Assembly: GCF_002288925.2 (NCBI RefSeq)
Contig: NW_022098076.1
Span: 89,884,182-89,948,181, forward strand
Origin: Delphinapterus leucas
Taxonomy: Eukaryota > Chordata > Mammalia > Artiodactyla > Monodontidae
Length of the DNA stretch: 64,000 nucleotides
Direction: 5' to 3'
The position numbers were made by a program, and so were the translations under genes. The first letter of the stretch is position 1. Each line of letters opens with the position of its first letter. The notes under the pieces are model-generated. The model was not told the DNA's origin and searched no databases. It was given only the letters and a program-made list of their open reading frames with translations. This document shows positions 56,031-64,000 of this stretch, in pieces.

Positions 56031-58200
56031 AGGAAAGTGGGGGCGGTACGGTACATTCCAGAATGCGGGACAGCTGGTACAGGACGGTAGGGACTCCACA
56101 AGGGCCACGGCACCCAGAGACAAGTGCTTTGCCTATCGCACCCCCGGCCAGCCGCCTAGTGCCTTTTGTGACCCTTGCCCTGCCTGCTCCTCAGAGGTCA
56201 GGGGTCGGAGAATGTCAGGAAAGCCGCTGTGGGAACACAGAGGACACCCTACAGCAGCAGGGAGTAACTATGGACTCATCCACACCTGCCCGCCGAAGCT
56301 GTCTGCTCATTCAGCGCCGGGCTCGCCTTGCGCGCCTCAAGAAGCTCCCATTGGCTTGCTGACCTGGCTGCAGTATTCCCCCAGCTCACACTCTCTATTC
56401 CTTTAGGTGATTAAAAGTAATTCCCCACCAACTCCACATGCTACAGCCCTGGGTGGGAGTGCCCCTCCCGACTCGCCCCTGGGCCCCCACCCGACTGGGA
56501 TGCGAGACTCTCTCTGCCACCACTCACTCCCTCAGTTCACACCTGTAGGCTAGACAAGGTCATAGGTCACCAGGTGAGCGCAACCATGGCAGAAGCAGGA
56601 GCCCCGCTGAAGGGAGAAATTGAAATAAAACCCCAAAAGTGGGCTCTCTGACCTTTGAACCGTCGTGGCCTCCATTTCCTCCTTTAAAGGGATGGGGAGA
56701 AGCCCATGTCTGTAAACAGGAGTGATTTGTGGATTAAATGTTTCCTGTTAATACACATGATGCACTCAGAGCCGTGCTAATACACACCCTGTGCAGAAAA
56801 GGTGTTAGGTGTTGACAAGTATTTTTCTTATCATAACCATGCTTGGAAAAGTCCGAAAACCGAACTGTAACGAAAACTTCATAAACGTCTGGGAACTCTG
56901 TGCCGTTCTGATGGGGCCGTGAGTAAAATGTCCCAACAATCCAAAGGGCTAGTGAGCTAAGCGTGAAGGAACAGCAAAGCTGGGGTGACCACGTCTGGCT
57001 CCACTTCAGCAGAGAACTGCGGGGGTCAGTGAATAGTGTTAATACTCTCAAGAAGTTTCGTACCAGAGAGGGGAGAGCTGAGATGATGTCAGAGGGTGAA
57101 GCAGCATCAAGGGAGAGATGCATGGGCATCGTTTAAAGGTGTATCCCTCAGAGCAGCATCAGGATAAACAAGGCTGTGGCAGGGTCTTCAATTCAAACAG
57201 AGAGAAACCATTGCAGGGGACTTTGTGATGGGCGTGAGGGAAGAGGTGAGGACCCAGAAGGAGCTAGGGATTAACCCAGGGGTCAGCACAACGGGAAGTC
57301 ACTGTCACCCTAGGCTGGAGGGACAGAGGTGACAGCTGGGGCTGTGGGAAGGGAGCCTGGTGGCGCTGCTAAGTGGGAGCTGAGCGGGGTGAGGGGAGCT
57401 GAGTCTGGTGGGATCGGCTGAGTAGAGCGGAGGACGCATCCCTGGCACCTCCCCTCCCCTGATGCTCTCTAATCTTCCACCAGGGCCTCTGCGTGGCCAG
57501 CCTGCCCAGAAGCCAGAGGCAGGGGACCCTGGCCACGAGGTCCCTGTGACCCCAGCAAGTGGAGTCTTTGAGTCAAGGCCGATGCCACACTGTAAGAAGC
57601 CGTGGGTTTGCAGGGGCCGGAGCTGAGCGGGTGAGAAGCAGAGACCAGGAGGCCCTGGGAAGAAGGGATGCAGGAGGTGGGGCCACAGGGGTGGGGGAAG
57701 AGCTGTATCGTCCTTCGGAGGTGAAGGGGACCTGGGCTCGTGTCCTCCTGTTCCCTGCACTTAGAGCAAAGCTCACGGGCCAACATGGGAGCAGAGAGCG
57801 GCTGCCTGGGAGGCCAGCACACCTCCGTGAGGGTTCACCGCCACCCACGGGGACACGCTGGCAAGGAGAGCAGAGAAGGGGGCGCTGGCCAGTGCTTGGA
57901 GCCCACCCACCCCTGGGCCCAAGAAACTGAAGCCAGAGAACACGGTTCACACACCCCAAGGAGCAGGATTAGCCTGGAATTGGGTTCAGAAGATGCCCAG
58001 GACCAGGTCCCTGCCGGCTAAACTTCACCTGTTGTGGCAGGAGGTGAAGGGGGTTCCGGGTAAGTCCCCAGTGGAAGGATCCCTCCAGATCCCCCATCAC
58101 CACCCTAAACCAAGCCCAACTTGCCCCTGGCACTGCCTCCTGACCCCCTCACCAGCCACTGCTCCCTGATCGGCCCTGCCCAGCCAGATGTGACTCCCAT
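56031..58200. other. Unassigned, GC-rich sequence
   Basis: About 2.2 kb of GC-rich DNA with long open frames on both strands, for example 57305-57760 and 57573-57959 (minus) and 57559-57930 (plus). Overlap in opposing frames and lack of motifs argue against genes. A weak L2-like part may lie at 57090-57290. CpG pairs are present but I do not see the density of a clear CpG island. Confidence 0.45.
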
Positions 58201-58620
58201 GTGCACCCACACATTCAGATACGCTCAAACACACACCCACGTGCACCCACGAACACTCACACACTTGCACACGCACATTCACACCCCACGCATCCTTGCA
58301 CTTACACACTCTTGCACACGCATCCTCTCACCCCACACACCCTCGCACACGCGCCATCCCACACATCCTTACACTCACACTCTTGCACACGCATCCTCTC
58401 ACTTGCACACGCACCATTGCACTTACACACTCTTGCACACGCATCATCCCGCACACTCGCACACATCCTTACACTCACACACTTGCATTTGTGTGCTCGC
58501 TCCTGCAGCTTACACACTTGCTTGCACACCCACACGCCTGCACACATTCACATGCTTGCATTGTCAGCCCTGTACACACACCCTTCCTCTCGCTAACACA
58601 CTCACTTGACAAACACTCCC
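58201..58620 (+). repeat. CAC-rich minisatellite with higher-order units
   Basis: Degenerate CACA/CTTGCA sequence in which a longer unit recurs: CTTGCACACGCATC appears at about 58312, 58383 and 58433, each followed by a variable CAC-rich stretch, giving units of roughly 50 to 70 bases. It leaves several frames without stops, which creates the 289-codon open frame 58296-59165 and its neighbours. These are not genes. Confidence 0.92.
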
Positions 58621-59715
58621 ACTCGAACCACCTGCAGTCAGCTGTCCCACGGGACACGCCCCTCCTTCGGGGCTCTGCACTGACCCCAGACGACCTTCCC
58701 CGGAAGTCCTGGGAAGACCACATCCCTCTTCTTGGAGACCTTGTCACTGCCGCAGTTTCACCTTTGTTCACGGGGTTATGGGATGAATTTCTGACCTGCC
58801 TTTTGAGCCAAGGTGAGCTGCGGAAGGACAGCCCTGCTGCTGCCACCAACCCCTCATTTCATGCCCAGCGCGCACAGTGTGGACACATGGTGTTTGACAA
58901 ACATATGATGGATGGATGGATGAAGCCAGACAGGCTGGGAGGGAGGGAAAGGCCAGAGGCAAAGAGAAGCTCAGACACAAAAACCGGGGGGCGGTGGATG
59001 TGTGAAGTGGTGAAACTTCTGTTATCTGCAGATCTGGCGTGGGAAGGGGAGAGGCCGGTCAGTGTTCAGCTCCCTCTAAGGGGGTGGGTGGGGGCAGCCA
59101 CGTCCCCTGAGGCTGCCTGTGGATGGGCACCTGCTTCGTGGGGGAGGGAAAGTGATGCCACCTGAGGGGGAGGGAGAGCTGGGAGGAAAGCTGGAGGGGG
59201 CAGCAGGGCAAGGGGCCAGACCAGGCAAGGACCCTCTGGGGCCTTTGAGCATCCATCTCTGCTCTCCCTCCAATGTCTGCACCCCTGTCATGCAAGCCCT
59301 CCTGGGAAGTACCGCCCACTCACTAGTGAACGGCCTAATGGACTTATATTGGTGGTGGGAGGGGAGACAGAGGGACTGAGTCTCGCTGGGGGCTGGTGAG
59401 GATGAGTCTGGTTTGCGTTTCTCCACAAAGACCAGGGTGGACTTTCTAAGTATATGGACAGTGATGTCGGTTCTTAAAACCTCATGGAAATCAGTACAAG
59501 TGTCTTCCTGGTAAATTTGCTACGTCTGTCCCTAAAATAAATTTGATTCAAAAGGAAAGTAGGCAGCAGAATGTAAAAATTTTTTTCACTTTCTTGTTAT
59601 CGTACCAATGCTTCTTCCTTTTTACCCTAGATTCTCTAGTGGTACCGGCTTGTTCTGATTTTACAGATGACTAGGATATAGACCATCATGATCTAGCTGA
59701 AAAATTGCATCTTCT
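58621..59715. other. Unassigned sequence, GC-rich then ordinary
   Basis: No repeat or gene recognised. A short ATGG repeat (gatggatggatgga) is at about 58909-58922. Overlapping opposite-strand frames near 59059-59426 look like composition effects. Confidence 0.45.
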
Positions 59716-59905
59716 ACTCCAATGGTCCTCAATCTTCCCTGTGCGTCGGAAGCGCTGGGGGAATTTTCAAAACCTGCAGGTGCTCGGCTTCATCCCCGGA
59801 GATTCAGGATCGATTCATCTGGGCTGGGGCAGCTGTGCTTTTAAAAAGCTCCCAGGTCCCAGGTGCTTCGAATGTGCATCCAAGGCTGAAAACTGGTGTC
59901 TAAGC
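59716..59905 (+). mobile_element. MER5-type hAT-Charlie element
   Basis: 'ccaatggtcctcaatcttcc' near 59719, 'ccggagattcaggatcgatt' near 59797, 'aaaaagctcccaggtcccag' near 59842 and 'tgtgcatccaaggctgaaaa' near 59872 follow the MER5 order almost from end to end. Confidence 0.8.
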
Positions 59906-59917
59906 TGGATATCATTT

Positions 59918-60440
59918 TGATACCAACCAGGGTTCTTGGCCTTCCCCAATCAATAGAAATTGACTAGAGGCCAGACAAGAAATTCAGGCAAGGCTTTATT
60001 GGGGCCCCTGTTACAGCACGGGGAGCGAGAACAAACAACAGGTTCCCTTGGCTGCCCACTCCTGGAGGGGGCGGGGCGAGCTTGTTTCTTATACGGGGTG
60101 AGGGTAGGGGTGTGTCCAGGGGTCAGGCCAGAGGGGTGGCTTGGGTGTTTTGCCCACCCCTTAGGTGGCGTTGTGTGCCGGGGGCGTGCTCAGCGCCCTG
60201 CTTTTGCTCCGGGCTCTTCAAAAGTGGCAGTAGGGTTATTTTTGGTCTCTTTGTATCTTTTGTCCAGAATTTGCCCCAACTGCACATGCGCACAGTTATT
60301 TTTGGTCCCATATAGTTTCTTTGTATTTTGTTGCGGGAGGAGAGGTTTTATCCAGGTGCGAAGCACTGCAGCAAAGGGTCACAGGTCCCAGCCTGTCTCG
60401 GTTTCACCCAAAGCCTCAGTGGTTGTTTAGATGCCCATAC
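59918..60440 (-). mobile_element. ERV LTR-like element, reverse orientation
   Basis: Read on the minus strand it has a polyadenylation signal (AATAAA, complement of 59995-60000) followed by a short U5-like stretch ending CA at 59918. The U3 side contains a repeated block: GTTATTTTTGGTC at 60235-60247 and 60295-60307, each followed by a CTTTGTAT word, about 60 bases apart. It is CpG- and GC-rich in places. No adjoining primer-binding site or viral gene is seen, so it would be a solo LTR. The right edge is a guess, and the family is not identified. Confidence 0.55.
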
Positions 60441-60980
60441 TTTGGCTAAGAACAAGCTTCTAGAAAAGACACAGACAAACCCTCAATGCAGTCCCGAGGG
60501 CAGACCAAGTGTTTTGAGTTCATCGGCAGTTTAGTCCAATAACTTTGGAAGTATTTCTTTTTACAAATCAAATGAAACAATATTTAAGGTAGATGACTTG
60601 GTAGCAGAGGGGTACCAAGGGAGTTTAGTTTATTAATAATAGAGCAGAGAAATGAGGATAGAAACTCTAAGAGTGTGTCCATGCTTAAATATTTGTAACT
60701 GTTTCTATATAATTTCCATGAACTCAAGTCGTTTTTCTTGTTCGAATCCAATGAGATCCAAAAGCGATGAGTTCTTTGTAATCTGGATGGACGTTGGGAA
60801 CAGCATGGCCTCTCTTCCCTTGTAAAGCATTAGGTCTTTACTACTTCGATATAAGCTGTAGACACAGGCTTCACAAATATAATCACATAATTTGTCTTCA
60901 TATTCAAGAAAAATTGAGCTTTCTTTTGAGAGAACATGCCACTGAAGAATCCAGTTTCTGTAGAGAAAAAAAAAAGCAGG
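60441..60980. other. Unassigned sequence
   Basis: No repeat or gene recognised; part of it may belong to the LTR-like element on its left. Confidence 0.4.
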
Positions 60981-61002
60981 GCGGCGGTGGCGGTGGCGGT
61001 GG
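60981..61002 (+). repeat. Short GCGGTG tract
   Basis: A run of GCG/GTG steps (GCGGCGGTGGCGGTGGCGGT) after a 10-A run. Short, and prone to length change. Confidence 0.9.
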
Positions 61003-61394
61003 TTCTGCTTTGTCTCAAATTGCTTTGGCCACGATTAGATTTCAGTGTGAAAAACTGGGGCAACTTGTTCAGCGTGAGACAGGAGGAGGAGATGCAGAGC
61101 CGCTGGGAACTGAGTAATCCTGAGATGATTGGTCATCAAACCTCCCCAGTCCTGCTCCCAGGTATGACAAGGGGTCGGGGGAGTAGGTGATGCCCAGGTG
61201 CTGACCACCCACCCAGAGCTCCCCCAAAGTCTCAGCAAACGGGTACCTGTGAACAAGACGGAAGTGCACCTGGATACGAGCCCTGTCCCCACATCTCACC
61301 TATGTCGTCATACTCCAGGTGACACCGTTCCTGGTAAACTAGCATTATTTCCACCATTGCTCACCTTGCTTCTTGCCCTACCTTTTAGGAACTT
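61003..61394. other. Unassigned sequence
   Basis: About 390 bp; nothing recognised. Confidence 0.4.
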
Positions 61395-61628
61395 AATATC
61401 CAAGATGAACCAGTTTGCAAGGCAGAAATAGAGACACAGATGTAGAGGACAAATGTACAGACACCAAGAGGGGGAGGCGGTGGGGTGGGTGGTGGTGGTG
61501 TGATGAACTGGGAGATTGGGATTGACATGTATCCGCTAATATTTATAAAATGGATAACTAATAAGGTCCTGCTGTATAAAAAAATAAAATTAAAAAAATT
61601 TAAAAACAAAAACAACAACAAAAAAAAC
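61395..61628 (+). mobile_element. 5'-truncated young L1 3' end
   Basis: Sense L1 3' UTR: 'accagtttgcaaggcagaaa' near 61409, 'gacacagatgtagaggacaa' near 61433, a G-rich stretch near 61468-61500, 'gggagattgggattgacatg' near 61510, 'gataactaataaggtcctgc' near 61553, then an A-rich tail with AAC repeats. It resembles active-type cetartiodactyl L1 3' ends. A target-site duplication was not identified. Confidence 0.9.
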
Positions 61629-61689
61629 CCAAAAGTGCTAACTAATGCATATTTATCTGTACATTTTTCATTGCCTCTCCACCCCACCG

Positions 61690-61800
61690 GAGTGAACACC
61701 TCATGGGGGAGGTGCCAGGACTGTCTTATCCATGTATATATCCCCCAAACCTAACACAGAGCTTGACATGTGAGAACATTCATCTACTAAATGAGTCCAT
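61690..61800 (+). repeat. L2 3'-end fragment
   Basis: 'gtgccaggactgtcttatcc' near 61712 and 'cctaacacagagcttgacat' near 61749 are the sense L2 3' end. Confidence 0.65.
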
Positions 61801-62172
61801 TTGCATTTGAATATCTATGTTTGCACAGAAATCTATGTATATCTTTGAGGGGAATATGACTGGACACACCAACAAACAGCCCATTTGCACTCTGTCTTCA
61901 TGGGCTCTATTTATAAGAAGAAACTGTTTAGGACTCACTCAAAATCCCCATTTTTGATGGCTCTGACTTAAGATAAACAAGATCTCAAAAAAGAAAAAAA
62001 AATGCCCAAGTGAGAACTAGTTGTTTTTTCTCTTTGGGCTTTTTTTTCCCCCTAATGAAACCTCTCAAGAAATTCAGTCTTCTAGTGGAATTCATTGTCT
62101 TGTTTATTGTGCTCAACACAAGTAGGTTTCCTTTGCCTCCTCCCATAGATCTGTTTCTAAAGAGGTTGACAT
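61801..62172. other. Unassigned sequence
   Basis: Nothing recognised. Confidence 0.4.
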
Positions 62173-62183
62173 TTCCTCCAGTT

Positions 62184-62548
62184 TTTTTTTTTATAAATTT
62201 TATTTATTTATTTATTTATTTATTTTTGGCTGTGTCGGGTCTTCGTTGCTGCGCGCGGGTTTTCTCTAGTTGTGGCAAGTGCGGGCTACTCTTTGTTGCG
62301 GTGCGCGGGCTTCTCATTGCAGTGGCTTCTCTTGTTGCGGAGCACGGGCTCTAGGCGCGCGAGCTTCAGTAGTTGCAGCACGTGGGCTCGGTAGTTGTGG
62401 CTCGCGGCTCTAGAGCACAGGCTCAGTAGCTGTGGTGCATGGGCTTAGTTGTTCTGCGGCATGTGGGATCTTCCCGAACCAGGGCTCGAACCCATGTCCC
62501 CTGCATTGGCAGGCAGATTCTTAACCACTGCGCCACCAGGGAAGTCCC
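62184..62548 (-). mobile_element. Full-length CHR-1 SINE, reverse, with 11-bp TSD
   Basis: Long form with T-rich (TTTA)n tail at the left, 'gtgtcgggtcttcgttgctg' near 62233 and head 'ccactgcgccaccagggaag' at the right. The duplication TTCCTCCAGTT is perfect at 62173-62183 and 62549-62559. Its central part has an extra 'ctcgcggctctagagcacag' block near 62401, making it longer than the copy at 33151-33439. Confidence 0.95.
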
Positions 62549-62559
62549 TTCCTCCAGTT

Positions 62560-62679
62560 CTGAATGGCCATCAGTGCTTTTCTTCTACAGTCGATAAGAC
62601 AAACCATCCACAGATATTCTTATGTATCATGTCATTTCCTCCAGTGGGGTAGCAATATCCTGCACTCAACACGAGGGGC
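62560..62679. other. Short unassigned stretch
   Basis: Sequence between the SINE duplication and the LTR; nothing recognised. Confidence 0.4.
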
Positions 62680-63100
62680 TGTGGGGGCGGAGGTCAATGT
62701 CCGAATCCTTAGCGCCTGTGAATATGTCACCTTATATGGCAAAAGGGACTTTTTGGTTGTGATTAAGGGTCTTGAAATAGGGAGATCATGCTGGATTATA
62801 CAGGTGGACCCAATATCATCATGAGGGTCCTTATAAGAGGAGGCAGGAGAGTCAGAGAAAGTGATGTGAGAACAGAAGCAGAGGTGACAGAGAGACAGAA
62901 AGAGAGGGAGATTTAAGGATGCTTCACTCCTGGCCTTGACCATGGAGGAAGCGGCCACAAGCCAAGGAATGCAGGGGCGTTCGAAGCTGGGAAAGGCAAG
63001 GGAACCAATTTTCCCTTAGAGCCTCGAGAAGGGGAACAGACTGCCAACCCATTTTAAATTCCTCACCTCCAGAACGGCAAGGAAGTAAATTGCCACTCGG
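62680..63100 (+). mobile_element. MaLR-type LTR, partial
   Basis: Same family as 47797-48290: 'gcctgtgaatatgtcacctt' near 62714, 'atatggcaaaagggactttt' near 62734, 'gggtccttataagaggaggc' near 62824, 'gccacaagccaaggaatgca' near 62953 and 'ctcacctccagaacggcaag' near 63062. The 5' and 3' ends are not clear, so no duplication was found. Confidence 0.8.
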
Positions 63101-64000
63101 GAGGACACCACGTCCGTCACCAAGGAGCCCCTAAAATACCCCCAGAGTTCCAGGGGCCAAATGGAACAGCATTCTCCTCAGGCTGCACTCAGCCATGGAC
63201 CTCTGCCCTACTCCTTGAGGAAAGGGAAAAATGTCGTTTCCCCAATTCTTTCGTACTTCGTCATCTGTCTTTGGGAAAATAACCCTATACATTTTCGCCT
63301 GCACCACCTCTTCCCCAAATTCCCTCCTCACTGGCCTTGCCAATTACTCAGGCAAATAGACAGAATGGGAAGGAAAGTGTAGGACATCAGCAGCCTCGTG
63401 GTCAAAGTCAGTGTAAGCTCAGGATCAAGCTGGGCATGCGTGTTCACATGTGCACGTGAGTGTACGTGTTACATAATTGTTACCCTGTGATAAACACAGT
63501 TTTATGTGAGTTGCTGCTTTCTGCCATTTAAGATTATATTATGAATATTCCTACTTGTGAATGTTTGGAACCATTTTAAATTATTGTACATATTCCAATG
63601 TGTTGATACGTCATGATTTGTCTCTCCTCACCGGGCACCTGGGTACTTTGTATGTTTTTTCATTTAAAATAATCCTTCCAGGAATGTCTTTCCATGTCAA
63701 CTGTTGTTATTTGCCTTGGGGTGAAGTTAATCGGTCAGAGGGCATTTAAATTTTAAGCCATAACTCTGATTATAGAATAAAATGTCTAAACGCAGTACAG
63801 AATTGCCAAGCAAAGCAAGTGTGGTTATTCTTTGGGGGCTCAGGACGGTCCCCTCAGAATCATAGCGGGTGGATGGCTGTCTTACACTTAACTGTGTATG
63901 TGCACATATATGTGATATTTGTGATATATATGAAATGTGACGTGTATAACATGATATATAAATATATATCTTTGAAATACTTTTGCTAGAATAACCCAGG
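63101..64000. other. Unassigned sequence, A/T-rich end
   Basis: No gene recognised. The region near 63520-63750 has weak likeness to an old reversed L1 3' end, too poor to call. The last 100 bases contain alternating ATAT and GTGATAT steps near 63905-63970. Confidence 0.4.

Noticed and set aside
56031..58020. CpG island with promoter
   Set aside because: GC-rich but CpG pairs are not clearly enriched by eye, and no first exon or transcription start features are visible.
58201..58620. CRISPR-like or telomere-like array
   Set aside because: Units are degenerate, uneven and without unique spacers, and the motif is not TTAGGG. It is a vertebrate minisatellite.
58296..59165. 289-codon open frame, longest in the window
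   Set aside because: Its first third is the CAC-rich minisatellite, read as His/Thr/Leu repeats; two other frames are also open there. No domain follows.

Overview
The window looks like mammalian nuclear DNA, most probably from a cetacean (whale or dolphin). The clearest sign is a set of tRNA-headed SINEs of the CHR type (Cetacea/hippopotamus/ruminant group). They have recognisable A and B boxes, A-rich tails and intact target-site duplications. They sit among L1 3' ends of the cetartiodactyl type and a background of older mammalian repeats: MIR, L2, L1M, LTRs of the MaLR/ERVL kind, MER5-type hAT elements and Tigger. No species can be named from the sequence alone.

I found no protein-coding gene, structural RNA gene or CRISPR array that I can support. 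The longest open frames lie in repeats, in a CAC-rich minisatellite or in GC-rich DNA, and none shows a recognisable protein family or a convincing exon structure. The window is best read as intergenic DNA or the inside of a large intron.

Layout: 0-0.7 kb holds a 100-base assembly gap with the same 145 bases on both sides and a SINE. 0.7-9 kb has MIR, SINE and old L1 pieces in mostly unrecognised sequence. 9-10.3 kb has an L1 end that may carry a 3' transduction, and an ERV LTR. 10.3-17.9 kb is mostly single-copy-looking, with a 195-bp L1 insertion region framed by a perfect 15-bp duplication. 18-21.3 kb is old L1 and a MaLR/ERVL-type LTR. 21.3-25 kb is mostly unrecognised. 25.2-27.6 kb has a MIR, a long decayed L1 5' half and a duplicated 50-bp segment. 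28.7-37.7 kb has L2, CHR SINEs, MER5 and an L1 with a SINE inside it. 40-43 kb has MER5, a SINE and an LTR split by a Tigger transposon. 45.5-51.4 kb is a GGT tract followed by a dense nest of L1, LTR, L1, SINE, L2, L1 and SINE. 53.5-59.4 kb is L2 remnants, GC-rich DNA and a CAC-rich minisatellite. 59.7-64 kb has MER5, an ERV-like LTR, a young L1 end, a full-length SINE and another MaLR-like LTR.

There is no gene network to describe. What can be read is a history of insertions: ancient MIR and L2, then L1M, LTRs and Tigger, then the CHR SINEs and the cetartiodactyl L1 ends. The best follow-up points are the duplicated gap flanks, the candidate L1 3' transduction, the 50-bp paired segment, the nested insertions and the opposed SINE pairs. 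Boundaries of old repeats are approximate because no consensus alignment could be run.
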